Positions 37,200 to 46,969 of a stretch of 64,000 nucleotides of DNA are shown here, one piece after another (within the stretch, counting starts at the first letter, position 1; each line of letters begins with the position of its first letter). The DNA is from CAWAQA01 sp963784065. Its GTDB lineage: Bacteria; Acidobacteriota; Vicinamibacteria; Vicinamibacterales; UBA2999. The stretch is taken from contig CAWAQA010000003.1 of assembly GCA_963784065.1 (NCBI GenBank), positions 496,001-560,000 on the forward strand, read 5' to 3'. The notes under the pieces were generated by a model. The model was given only the letters and a program-made list of their open reading frames with translations, made no database searches and was not told where the DNA came from. The position numbers and the translations under genes were made by a program.

Positions 37200-38706
37200 C
37201 TACTGCCTACTCAGAGTCAGCTCGCTGCGCGGCAGGTCGATGCCGACGCGGTAGTCGCCAAGGAACTTGTAGCCGACGATGCCGCCGATCTCGAACCCGA
37301 GCAGGATGCTCGGCGCGCGCAGGTTGAGGACCGCAAGCCCGAGCTTGCGGTAACCGATGTCGCCAAAGTCGACGTCCACGCCGGGCAGCAGGAAGGCATC
37401 CTCGATCCCACCCCGACAAGCCGTACACCTTCAGCGGGATGCGCCGCGGCGGGTTCATCGCGAGCGCCTCGGCCGTCCCGGTGCCGATCGAAATCAGCTC
37501 GCCCCCGGTATCCACGACGAAGGGAGCGGCGTGCGTGGAGTTCAGCAGGCCGCGCACCATCGGCAGCCGCTGCAGCCGCATCGGCAGGCGCATGTCCGCG
37601 TCGCTTTCCGGCAGCGCGCGCGCCAAGGTCACCTGCTTCCGCTTGTAATCCACGACCACGGACAGTCCCATCGAAACCGGGGAGAACGTCTCGGTCTGCC
37701 AGCGTGGCAGCGTCCCGCGCACCGCGTTGCGAATCGAGATCGGGACGTTGGCCACCTTGAGCGTGCCGATCTGGATCGCATCGGCGCGCGCCAGCGCCAG
37801 CGGCCTGTAGCCCCGCGCCCCGACGCCTGCGATGACCGACATGCTCACGGCCTGGACGCCGGCACGCCGTGCGGTTTCGCTGGAGAGCCCGATGCGCTCG
37901 GCGCCGGTGTCGAGCACCAGTTCGGTCGAATAGCGGCCGTTGATCACGGCGCGCACCAGCACCTTGTTCTTCGAGAGCCGGAACGGCACGGTGTGGACGG
38001 CGCCGGCCACGTCGTCGCGGATCGCGAGCGGCGTCCGGCCCTTGAAGCTCCTGAGGAACTTGATCTGCGCCTCGGAGATGAGGGCTGACGACACTTCCGC
38101 CGGGACGAGCCGCGCCTTGTAGTCCGTGTAGGCGTCGGCGGCCTCGTCGAAGCGGTACAGCCGCGCGTAGATGTCGCCGAGCGTCGCGTGAATCTGGAAA
38201 TCGTTCGGGTCGGCGGCGCGCGCCTTGAGCACTTCCTCGAGCGCCTCGGCGAGGCGGCTGCGCGTCGCCAGCGATCGCGCGATGCCAAGCCTGGCGCGCG
38301 AGGAGTCCGCGTTCAGCACCAGCGCCTGGCGGTACTGCTCTTCCGCCTCGTCGAAGAGGCCCATCGCCCAGAGTGAATCGGCGTAGAGCGCGGCGACCTC
38401 GGGATCGCCGCCGGCGGAGGTCTTGAGCGCCTCGCCTTCGCGCCGGGCAACGCTGAATTCCGCGATCCGCAGCGCCGCACGCACCTTGCCCTTGCGCGCG
38501 CGCAGCACGAGAGCCGGATCGTCGGTGCCGAGCGCGTTGTCGAACGCGTCGTAGGCTTCAGCGTACCGGGCCTCGCCGAAAAGCCGGGTGGCGAGCTGGA
38601 TTTGAAGCTCCGCGTCAGCATCGGAGAGCGGAGCGGCGCGCAGACACAATGTCAGCGCGGCGGCGGCAGCGGCCCCGATCAGCAGGACGCGGAAGGTGCC
38701 AGTCAT
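37200..38706 (-). CDS. TPR plus two-lobed aspartyl protease, paralogue 1 (one frameshift)
   Basis: About 502 residues after correcting one base near 37408. A signal peptide or anchor (VLLIGAAAAAALTLCL) is followed by four to five TPR-like repeats (residues ~35-200, for example AEEQYRQALVLNADSSRARLGIARSLA). Two retropepsin-like lobes follow, with Asp266 (VLDTGAE) and Asp399 (VVDTGGE). Two DTG motifs in one chain would form a complete bilobed active site. The start at 38706 is preferred because GGGAGCG precedes it; longer frames read into a REP palindrome. It is a tandem paralogue of the next gene. Confidence 0.8.
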
Positions 38707-38721
38707 CGCTCCCATGACGAA

Positions 38722-38822
38722 CTGCCGGCTGAAGCCGGCAGCCACAAGGCGAGTGGTGATTCGCGATCGGTGACCTGCGACTTCAGTGTGATTGGTGATC
38801 GGTCTGCTCGATCGCCAATCAC
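38722..38822. repeat. REP palindrome and a 14-bp-stem hairpin between paralogues
   Basis: CTGCCGGCTGAAGCCGGCAG (38722-38741) is a REP-like copy. The rest is built of GTGATTGGTGATCG-type words: 38788-38801 pairs with 38809-38822 with one G-T wobble and a seven-base loop. Related words (CAAATCACCGATCGCAAATCAC) occur at ~11179-11205. The hairpin sits upstream of paralogue 1 and downstream of paralogue 2. Confidence 0.6.
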
Positions 38823-38841
38823 ATATCGCAAATCACAAATG

Positions 38842-40344
38842 TCAGTACTTCTCGAGCCTCAGCTGGCTGCTCGCCATGTCCATCGACACGCGGTAGCCGC
38901 TCAGGAACTTGTGGCCGATGATGCCGCCGACCTGAAACCCGAGCAACACGCTCGGAGCGCGCAGGTTCAGCACGACAAGCGGGAAGTTGCGGTACTCGAT
39001 GCGGTCGAAGTCGAGGTTCACCCCGGGCAGCAGGAACGCGTCACGGTCCCACCCCGACGTGCCGTATACCCGCAGGGGGATGTGGCGGTACTTCGACTTC
39101 TCGAGTGCACCCGCGGTGTCGGCGCTGATCGAGATGACCTCGCCGCCGGTGTCGACGACGAAGTAGGTCGGATACGTCGAGTTCACGACGCCCCTCACCA
39201 GCGCGAGACGGTGGACGCGCATCGGCAGGGTGAAATCGGCGTTGCCTTCCGGCAGCGTCTCCCCGATCGTCAGCAGCCGCGTCTGGTAGTCGATCTTCAT
39301 CGACATGCCCAGGGAGAGCGGCGAGAAGCTCTCGCCCTCGCGCTTGGGGATCCCGCGCAGCGCGGGGTTCTTGATGAGCACCGGCAGGTTGCGAATCTGC
39401 AGCGTCCCGATGTCCAGCGTGTCGAGCCGCGCCAACTGCAGGCCGCGCAAGCCGACCTCACCGACGCCGGCGCTGAGCGTGTAGGTGATCGGGCGGACCC
39501 CGCCGCGCTGCGCCACCTCGCGCGAGATGACGGTTTCCTCCGACCCGGTGTCGAGGACGAAATCGATCGAACGGCCGCCGTTCACCTTGCCCTGCACCAG
39601 GATCTTGTCCTTCACCACCTTGAACGGCACGGTGTGCAGGATGCGGCGATCCTCCTCGTCGATCTCGACGGGCGTCATCCCCTGGAACGCCTCGAAGAAG
39701 CGGACCTGCGACCGGGACCAGGCGGCCTTGTCGCTGCGGTCCTTGTTCGGCAGCAGGTTGATGTAGTTGTTGTACGAGTTGGCGGCCTCGTCGAACCGGT
39801 TCAGCCGCTCGTAGATGTCCCCGATCGTCGCGTGGATCTCGCCGTCGCGCGGCGCGGTCGCGACCGCGGCGAGTGCCTCGTCGAGCGCTTCGTCGAGCCG
39901 GTTCCGCGTCGCCAGCGATCGCGCCATGCCGAAGCGCGCCCGTGACGACTCGGGCGCGAGCCCCAGGGCGTCGCGATACGCCCGATCGGACTCGTCGAAG
40001 AGGCCGGAGGACCACAACGCGTCCGCGTACAGCGTGAGTGCCTCGGCGTCCGGGGCGCCGTCGGCGCGAAGACGCTCGGCTTCGGTCCGCGCCGTGGCGA
40101 ACTCCGCTATGCGCAGCGCCGCGCGCACCTTGCCCTTGCGCGCGCGGGGAACCAGCGCCGGCGCGCCCGCGTCAATCGCCCGGTCGTACGCCTGGATTGC
40201 TTCGCGATACCGTGTCTCGTCGAACAGCAGGTTGGCCAGCTGGAACTGCAGCTCGGCGTCGCCCTTGGTATCGGCACGCATCGCGAGCGTGCAGGCCGCG
40301 GCGATCGCGGCGGCAATCAGCGCACGACGGAACGTCCTGGGCAT
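38842..40344 (-). CDS. TPR plus two-lobed aspartyl protease, paralogue 2
   Basis: 500 residues, same architecture as its neighbour and similar along the whole length. Signal peptide (RALIAAAIAAACTLAMRA), TPR-like repeats (GKVRAALRIAEFATAR, YADALWSSGLFDESDRAYRDALGLAPESSRA), then two protease lobes with Asp265 (VLDTGSE) and Asp398 (VVDTGGE). The C terminus (VGGIIGHKFLSGYRVSMDMASSQL) is the usual end of this PDZ-less secreted aspartyl protease type. It is intact, unlike paralogue 1. Probably a periplasmic peptidase; substrate unknown. Confidence 0.82.
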   Translation of the reverse strand: MPRTFRRALIAAAIAAACTLAMRADTKGDAELQFQLANLLFDETRYREAIQAYDRAIDAGAPALVPRARKGKVRAALRIAEFATARTEAERLRADGAPDAEALTLYADALWSSGLFDESDRAYRDALGLAPESSRARFGMARSLATRNRLDEALDEALAAVATAPRDGEIHATIGDIYERLNRFDEAANSYNNYINLLPNKDRSDKAAWSRSQVRFFEAFQGMTPVEIDEEDRRILHTVPFKVVKDKILVQGKVNGGRSIDFVLDTGSEETVISREVAQRGGVRPITYTLSAGVGEVGLRGLQLARLDTLDIGTLQIRNLPVLIKNPALRGIPKREGESFSPLSLGMSMKIDYQTRLLTIGETLPEGNADFTLPMRVHRLALVRGVVNSTYPTYFVVDTGGEVISISADTAGALEKSKYRHIPLRVYGTSGWDRDAFLLPGVNLDFDRIEYRNFPLVVLNLRAPSVLLGFQVGGIIGHKFLSGYRVSMDMASSQLRLEKY

Positions 40345-40369
40345 TACCGGGCCTCCCCTAAGTTCGTCG

Positions 40370-40502
40370 CTGGTCGGCGGCTGGCAGTGGGCAGTCGGCA
40401 GTGAACCCAGATGCGAACCGACGACGTGACCAACGTAACAGCCTTCACCCTCGATGGCCCGCTGCAGCGCCACTGCCCGCTGCCCGACTGCCCGCTGCCT
40501 GC
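40370..40502. repeat. GGCAGTGGGCAGTCGGCAG word repeats
   Basis: The spacer between paralogue 2 and the ferredoxin gene has a direct copy (GGCTGGCAGTGGGCAGTCGG, from 40379) and an inverted one (CTGCCCGCTGCCCGACTGCC, from 40475) of the word family seen at 9791. The two could pair over about 70 bases. Confidence 0.5.
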
Positions 40503-40762
40503 TATTTCTGGTAGTACTCCGCGTTGACCGGGATGTAGTTCTTCCACTTTTCGGGCGTCTCGTCGAGCGCGAAGATCGCTTCGACCGGACAAGCGGGGAC
40601 GCACGCGCCGCAGTCGATGCATTCGTCGGGGTGAATATAGAGCATCTGGGTGGCCTCGTACCCGGGCTCATCCTTTCGTGGATGGATGCAGTCAACCGGG
40701 CAGACGTCGACACATGCACTGTCCTTCGTGCCGATGCAAGGTTCGCAGATGATATACGCCAC
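40502..40762 (-). CDS. Ferredoxin with two Fe-S cluster sites
   Basis: 86 residues. The first cluster motif reads CEPCIGTKDSACVDVCPVDC, the second CIDCGACVPACPVEAIF. The pattern fits bacterial 7Fe or 8Fe ferredoxins of the FdxA type, followed by a helical C-terminal tail (PEKWKNYIPVNAEYY). It is a soluble electron carrier; its partner cannot be told from context, as the neighbours are protease genes and a secreted protein. Confidence 0.92.
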   Translation of the reverse strand: MAYIICEPCIGTKDSACVDVCPVDCIHPRKDEPGYEATQMLYIHPDECIDCGACVPACPVEAIFALDETPEKWKNYIPVNAEYYQK

Positions 40763-40811
40763 GCACTCTCCTACAGGTTGGAATTCAGCGGAAAAGTATA
40801 CCGGAGGTTCC

Positions 40812-41267
40812 GTGCGCCGACTGACGGCAATCGTCCTCCTGCTGGCGGGCGCCGTCGCCGCCGGAGCGGGCCAATCTGGCAGTACGTGGCGGACCGCCCC
40901 GGAGTATCTGCCGCTCTTTGCGCCAGGCGGGCCGCGCGCCAGCGCCTATAGCGCGTTCGTGTCGCCGCTCGACCTCGACACCGTTCTCCAGCGGCTGGAT
41001 GCCGAGCCGGGCCTGCTGATGTCCCCGGGCGCCTGGGAACCGAAAGAGTTGGTGCCGTTCGACGCGTTCGGCCAGACGGGCCGGTACGACCGGTGGTCGG
41101 TGGCACGGCTTTATGGCTCCCGCCGGGCACGTGTCGCCCGAGGTCCCCGAGGCGTCCAGGGCCACGTGACTGAGTCCTGGACCCTGATCTCCCCGTATCC
41201 GGATACGTCTCTGACCCGTCTGGAAGCCGGTACGCTCCTCATCGTTCTGAGAATCCCTGGCCCCTAG
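40812..41267 (+). CDS. Secreted hypothetical protein
   Basis: 151 residues starting at GTG five bases after GGAGG. A signal peptide (RRLTAIVLLLAGAVAAGAG) precedes a soluble domain with PLFAPGGPRASAYSAFVSPLDLDTVLQRL and a beta-rich end (HVTESWTLISPYPDTSLTRLEAGTLLIVLRI). I do not recognise the family. It is transcribed away from the ferredoxin gene, sharing its promoter region. Confidence 0.65.
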   Translation: MRRLTAIVLLLAGAVAAGAGQSGSTWRTAPEYLPLFAPGGPRASAYSAFVSPLDLDTVLQRLDAEPGLLMSPGAWEPKELVPFDAFGQTGRYDRWSVARLYGSRRARVARGPRGVQGHVTESWTLISPYPDTSLTRLEAGTLLIVLRIPGP

Positions 41268-41272
41268 CGCGG

Positions 41273-41356
41273 AGTCCTGACCCCGGGCCCCGGACCCCTG
41301 GTCCCGGACCCCGGCCCCCCTGGCCCGGACCCGGACCCCGACCCCGAGTCCGGCGC
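41273..41356. repeat. CCCGGACCC low-complexity repeat
   Basis: Imperfect tandem copies of CCCGGACCCC, CCCGGGCCCC and CCCGACCCC fill the spacer before the histidine kinase gene. No promoter elements are distinguishable inside it. Confidence 0.6.
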
Positions 41357-41409
41357 CGAAGCCAAGCCCAACGGGGAGGCATCACAGGTATCATTAGTCC
41401 CTTCCTGAC

Positions 41410-43211
41410 ATGAGCGCCGTCTCTTCGCTCACGAACCGCATCTTTCTCGCATGCACCGTCGTGGCGGCGCTGTCGCTGGGATTTGTCTTTTCATTCGTCA
41501 ATAATCGCGCCTCGCGCGAGGCCGAGGAGGAGCTGCGGCGCGGCTTGTCGGAAGCCGGGCAGCTCGTCGACGAGCATCGCGCCACGCTCACCGACACGTT
41601 CACCCGTCTTGCGCGTCTCATCGGGGACCTGCCCAAGCTGAAAGCGGCGGTCGAAACGGGCGATCCCCCAACCGTGCAGCCGCTGGCTGACGAATACGCC
41701 GAAGACATGCGGGCAGACGTCCTGGTGCTCACCTCGCCGCAGAGGACGATGCTCGGCGTCGTTGGCGAGACGGTCAGCGACCTGCCACGGGTGATCGAGC
41801 TCGCCGGCGCCATGGATGAGATCTCGACCTTCATCCCCCATGGCCGCGGCCTGCTGCACGTGGTGAGCGTCCCGCTGCTCCTCGAAGGAGAGTTGCCCGC
41901 GGTCCTGGGACGTCTGACGGCCGGTTTCTTCCTGGACGACGACCTGGCGGCGCAGTTCAAGGGCCTGACAGGGAGCGAAATCGCGTTCGGCGCCGGCGGC
42001 CGCATCATGGCCTCGACGTTGCCCGCCGGGCGGCGCGAGGCCGCCGCAGCGGCCATGACCGCCCGGGACATCACGCCGGTCATCCTCGACGACGAGGAGT
42101 TCCTCGCCCTTACGCGGCCGCTCGTCAACAGCGATGACGGCCTGGCTGCGGAGCCGGGCGCACCCGTCGCGCTGATCCTGCGCTCCCGCACCGAACGTCT
42201 TCGCTTCCTGAGCACCATCCGGAACGGCCTCATCGCGGCCCTGGCGTTGACCGTGATCGTGGCCACGCTGGTGAGCTACGGCGTTGCGCGCACCATGACG
42301 CGCCCGCTCCACGCCATCACCAGCGCCATGCGGGAAATGGCGGCCACCGGCGACCTGACGCGGAGGGTGTCACTCAAGAGCCGGCCGTGGGATGACGAGG
42401 ACGCGCGGCTTCTCGCCTCGACGTACAACACGATGACGGAGTCGATCGGGAGGTTCCAGAAAGAGGCGGCGCAGAAGGAGCGGCTGTCCGCGCTTGGCCG
42501 CCTGTCCACCATCATCGCGCACGAAATCCGTAATCCGCTGATGATCATCAAGTCGTCGTTGCCTATCCTGCGCCGGGACACGGCAACGGCGTCCGAGTGG
42601 CGCGAAGCGATCGCGGACATCGAAGACGAGACCACCCGCCTGAACCGCATCGTCAGCGAGGTGCTCGACTTCGCCCGCCCGATCCGGTTCGACCTTGCCG
42701 AAGCCGATCTCAACGACATTTGCCGCGCGTCGGCGGCGGCGGCGTGGGCCGGGGCGCCGGGCGACCAGGTGCGGCTCGACCTCGACGACACCATTCCGCC
42801 CCTGCACACCGACGCCGAGCGGTTGCGGACGGCCCTGGTCAACCTGCTGGCGAATGCGCGCCACGCGGTGGACTCGATAGCGCTGGCCGGCACCGGGACC
42901 AACGGCAGCGGCGACACCGCCGGGAGGTTCCTGGGAACCCCGGACGCCGCACTCGTCGAGGTGCGCACGAGGCTTGCAAGCACTCACGCAACCGTCACCA
43001 TTCAGGACCGTGGCGTCGGCATATCCCCCGAGGACATGGCGCATATATTCGACCCGTATTTCACGACTCGCCGGGCCGGGACCGGGCTGGGTCTTCCCAT
43101 CTCGAAAAACATCATCGAGGGGCTCGGCGGGACGCTCGTCGTCACGAGCCGCCGCGGCGAAGGTACGCAGATCAGGATCGACCTGCCGCTGGCGCGCCCC
43201 GGGGCTCACGC

Positions 43212-43215
<4 letters not shown>
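41410..43215 (+). CDS. Membrane sensor histidine kinase
   Basis: 601 residues. One N-terminal membrane helix, a large extracytoplasmic sensor (residues ~35-270, Cache-like, with DMRADVLVLTSPQRTMLGVVGE), a second helix (LIAALALTVIVATLVSYGVA), then HAMP (RPLHAITSAMREMAATGDLTRRV). HisKA has the phospho-acceptor His371 in HEIRNPLMIIKSSL, and the ATPase domain has NLLANARHAV, DRGVGISPEDMAHIFDPYF and GTGLGLPISKNII. It overlaps the response regulator by four bases (ATGA). The pair lies upstream of a sigma-54 promoter for copper and haem proteins; the signal is unknown. Confidence 0.93.
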
Positions 43216-44582
<1,367 letters not shown>

Positions 44583-44587
44583 CCCTC

Positions 44588-44616
44588 CAGGATTACGTGG
44601 CGCGTCACAGGATTAC
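44588..44616. promoter_or_regulatory. Candidate activator-binding site (paired repeat)
   Basis: CAGGATTAC occurs twice, at 44588 and 44608, exactly 20 bases (two helical turns) apart. Between the copies lies an imperfect inverted repeat, GTGGCGCGTCAC (44597-44608). It is ~80-105 bases upstream of the sigma-54 promoter, the usual distance for NtrC-type enhancers. Assignment to the adjacent regulator is inference. Confidence 0.45.
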
Positions 44617-44694
44617 GACGGCGGTAAATTGGATGGCCGTCCCGCGCGGCCGGATCCGCGCCGGAAACGATGGCGGTTGCGGGACCGTCTCATC

Positions 44695-44710
44695 AGGCAC
44701 TACCCTTGCT
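44695..44710 (+). promoter_or_regulatory. Sigma-54 promoter
   Basis: AGGCAC, five bases, TTGCT matches the -24/-12 consensus TGGCAC-N5-TTGCW with one mismatch in the core; the GG and GC dinucleotides have the required spacing. Transcription should start near 44721, leaving a leader of about 15 bases before the cupredoxin ATG. Confidence 0.7.
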
Positions 44711-44735
44711 GCCACCTACTCAGCTCGATTCGTTT

Positions 44736-45128
44736 ATGTCCTTGAATAAGTACGTTCTTTTCTGTGCACTCCTCTCTTCTGCCGCCGTCCCGGCTTCGCA
44801 GGCCGCCTCCGCCAGACAAGCGCCACAGCCTCGGACCATCGAAGTGGTCGCCCGGCGCTACGCGTTCGAACCGGCGGAAATCCAGGTGACGGTTGGCGAG
44901 GCGGTCCGGCTGATGGTTCGATCGGCCGACGGCCTGCACGGCATCGAAATCGCGCAGTTCAAGGTCAAGAAGGAGCTCGAACGCGGCGCCGATCCAGTGT
45001 CGATCGATCTCAAGCCCGATACGGCGGGCCGGTTTCCAATTCTCTGCTCCGAATATTGTGGGGAGGGGCATGGTGACATGAAAGGCGCTCTCGTCGTCGT
45101 GGCAGGCGACGCGGGTGCCGCACGCTGA
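44736..45128 (+). CDS. Secreted CuA-type cupredoxin (cytochrome oxidase subunit II-like)
   Basis: 130 residues. A signal peptide (YVLFCALLSSAAVPASQAA) is followed by a cupredoxin fold with TIEVVARRYAFEPAEIQVTVGEAVRL and the binuclear copper motif CSEYCGEGHGDM (CX3CX3HX2M), plus an upstream His in GLHGIEI. It is the soluble domain of oxidase subunit II without the two membrane helices, and no oxidase subunit I is nearby. The ATG lies just downstream of the sigma-54 promoter; an upstream in-frame ATG at 44670 would precede that promoter. Confidence 0.88.
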   Translation: MSLNKYVLFCALLSSAAVPASQAASARQAPQPRTIEVVARRYAFEPAEIQVTVGEAVRLMVRSADGLHGIEIAQFKVKKELERGADPVSIDLKPDTAGRFPILCSEYCGEGHGDMKGALVVVAGDAGAAR

Positions 45129-45139
45129 GGAGGAGGGGT

Positions 45140-45592
45140 ATGAGGCCAAGATTGCTGTGCGCAGGGGCGCTGCTTGCTTGCGGGGCCTGGCTGGCCGGAT
45201 GCGACGAAGGCCTGTCCACGCTCGCGGGGCCGACACCCGAACTGCAGCCGACATTCTCCAGTATCCAGCAGCACGTGTTCGAGACGGCCGATTCCTCGGG
45301 TCGCGCCGCGTGCACGCCCTGTCATACGGACCAGGGACGAACGCCAGCGGGGGGCCTGAACCTCCGCCACGAGACGGCGTATGCGGCGCTCGTGGGCGTC
45401 AGCAGCGGCCAGCGGTCGGAGCTGATGCGGGTGGCGCCCAGTGATCCCGACAACAGCTACATGATTCACAAGCTCGAGGGGCATGCCCAGATGACCGGAC
45501 AGCGCATGCCCCGCACCGGTGGCCCGTTCCTGACCGATGGCCAGATGATGATCATCCGCCGATGGATCGAGCTCGGCGCGCCCAACGACTAG
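45140..45592 (+). CDS. Monohaem c-type cytochrome lipoprotein
   Basis: 150 residues. A lipobox (AWLAGCDEG) anchors the protein to a membrane. The haem site is CTPCH, and RMPRTGGPFLTDGQMMIIRRWIELGAPND is the common C-terminal half of the small cytochrome domain, with a Met as likely second ligand. A GAGGAGG ribosome site sits within the short gap after the cupredoxin gene. It probably passes electrons to or from the neighbouring copper proteins. Confidence 0.85.
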   Translation: MRPRLLCAGALLACGAWLAGCDEGLSTLAGPTPELQPTFSSIQQHVFETADSSGRAACTPCHTDQGRTPAGGLNLRHETAYAALVGVSSGQRSELMRVAPSDPDNSYMIHKLEGHAQMTGQRMPRTGGPFLTDGQMMIIRRWIELGAPND

Positions 45593-45600
45593 GAGATGCG

Positions 45601-46437
45601 ATGTTCGATCTGAGACGATTCGTCCTGACCCTCGCCGTGGCTGCCATCGTTGGCCCGGCAGCGTCGCAGCCCAGCAGCAGGCGGCGCCGCCGCCGGACGA
45701 CCCCGACCTGGATCTCAACTTCGCGCAGCCCGACTTCACGATCGTCAGCCTGCCGACGACACTGCGCCTGCCGCGGTTCAAGAGCGCCTTTCGCGTGACC
45801 CACCGGTTCGGCCGGCCGCTGGGAGAGGGCGACTTCGGAAACCTGCTCGAGGATTTCTTCGGGCTCGACTCCGGCGCGCAGATCGGGCTGGAATATCGCT
45901 TCGGCTTGATGCGCGGCCTTCAGGTCGGCATCCACCGCACGAGCAACCGGACGATCGAGTTCTTCTCGCAGTACAGCCTGTTGCAGCAGCGCGACGGCCG
46001 TCCCTTCGACGTCGGTGTGATCGCGTCGGTGGACGGCACCAACAACTTCCGTGACAGCTACTCACCCGCGATCGGCGCCGTGATCACCCGCGAGCTCGGG
46101 CGCGCGGGGGCAATCTACTTCGAGCCGATCTGGGTCAACAACACCAACGACGCTGCCGAGCGAACTGACCGACGACAACGACACGTTCATGTTCGGCATC
46201 GGCGCGCGTATCCGGATACGCCCGACCGTGTACGTCGCCGGCGAGTTCATCCCGCGGGTCGGGTACGAGCCGGGCGTGCACCATGGCACGTTCGGCATCG
46301 AGAAACGCGCCGGTGGCCACACGTTCCAGCTCAATTTCTCGAACGGGTTCGGCACGACGATGGGGCAGCTGGCGCGTGGGGGCACGTCCAACGACGACTG
46401 GTACCTGGGTTTCAACATCTCGAGGAAATTTTACTGA
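45601..46437 (+). CDS. DUF5777-type outer-membrane beta-barrel protein (two frameshifts)
   Basis: About 278 residues after bridging breaks near 45670 and 46160. A signal peptide (FVLTLAVAAIVGPAA) is followed by a Pro/Asp-rich segment and the family-typical start RVTHRFGRPLGEGDFGNLLEDFFGLDSGAQIGLEYRFG. Alternating beta strands follow, ending in aromatic FNISRKFY. DUF5777 barrels are often next to cytochrome or YceI-like genes. It is eight bases after the cytochrome gene and overlaps the next gene by one base, so it is in the same operon. Confidence 0.8.
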
Positions 46438-46859
46438 TGAGTCGATTCCTTCTCTGGATTGGGAGCGCGGCGATCGCGTCAGCGTTGACCCTGGCAGCTT
46501 GCGGCGGCGGCGGCGACAGCACGCCAACGTCTCCGACGCCGACGCCTACACCTACACCGACTCCCACTCCCGGGGGGACGACCATTACCATCACCTCGAG
46601 CGGTGTGTCGCCGCAAAGCCTCACGGTGCCGCCGGGCACTCGCGTGACCTTCTTCAACAGTGACACGCGTAACCACGAGATGAACTCGGATCCCCATCCT
46701 TCGCATGGAGACTGTCCCGAGATCGATCAGGTCGCGTTCCTGTCACCCGGTCAGAGCAAGCAGACGGGGAACCTGAACACCATCCGCACCTGCGGCTACC
46801 ACGACCACAACCAGCCGTCGACGACGAGCCTGCAGGGGACGATCATCATCCGGCAGTGA
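46437..46859 (+). CDS. Cupredoxin-domain lipoprotein
   Basis: 140 residues. Lipobox (LTLAACGGG), a Thr/Pro linker (TPTPTPTPTPT), then a plastocyanin/azurin-like domain: GVSPQSLTVPPGTRVTFFNSD, a copper His in NHEMNSDPHPSHGDC, and the C-terminal loop CGYHDHNQ with Cys and His ligands. No Met follows the loop, so the axial ligand may be absent or different. It overlaps the DUF5777 stop (TGATG) and closes the operon. Likely an electron carrier or copper-binding protein in the envelope. Confidence 0.82.
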   Translation: MSRFLLWIGSAAIASALTLAACGGGGDSTPTSPTPTPTPTPTPTPGGTTITITSSGVSPQSLTVPPGTRVTFFNSDTRNHEMNSDPHPSHGDCPEIDQVAFLSPGQSKQTGNLNTIRTCGYHDHNQPSTTSLQGTIIIRQ

Positions 46860-46866
46860 CTGACGC

Positions 46867-46962
46867 GGGCCGGCTGAAGCCGGCCCCTGCGTCATCTCTC
46901 GCGGGGACCGGCTCGAGCCGGCCCGTGCACCAGCGGTAGTGGGGGCCGGCTTCAGCCGGCCC
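46867..46962. repeat. Array of three REP-like palindromes with 38-base period
   Basis: Twenty-base palindromes start at 46867, 46905 and 46943, exactly 38 bases apart, with two different 18-base spacers. The arms are GGGCCGGCT/AGCCGGCCC with changing central bases (GA, CG, TC). They lie between convergent genes and could terminate both. Confidence 0.75.
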
Positions 46963-46969
46963 TTCAGCG

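Noticed and set aside
46867..46962. Regularly spaced palindromes resembling a small CRISPR array
   Set aside because: Only three units, the repeat is a 20-base near-perfect palindrome with varying centre, spacers are 18 bases, and no cas genes are present. The same palindrome is dispersed elsewhere.
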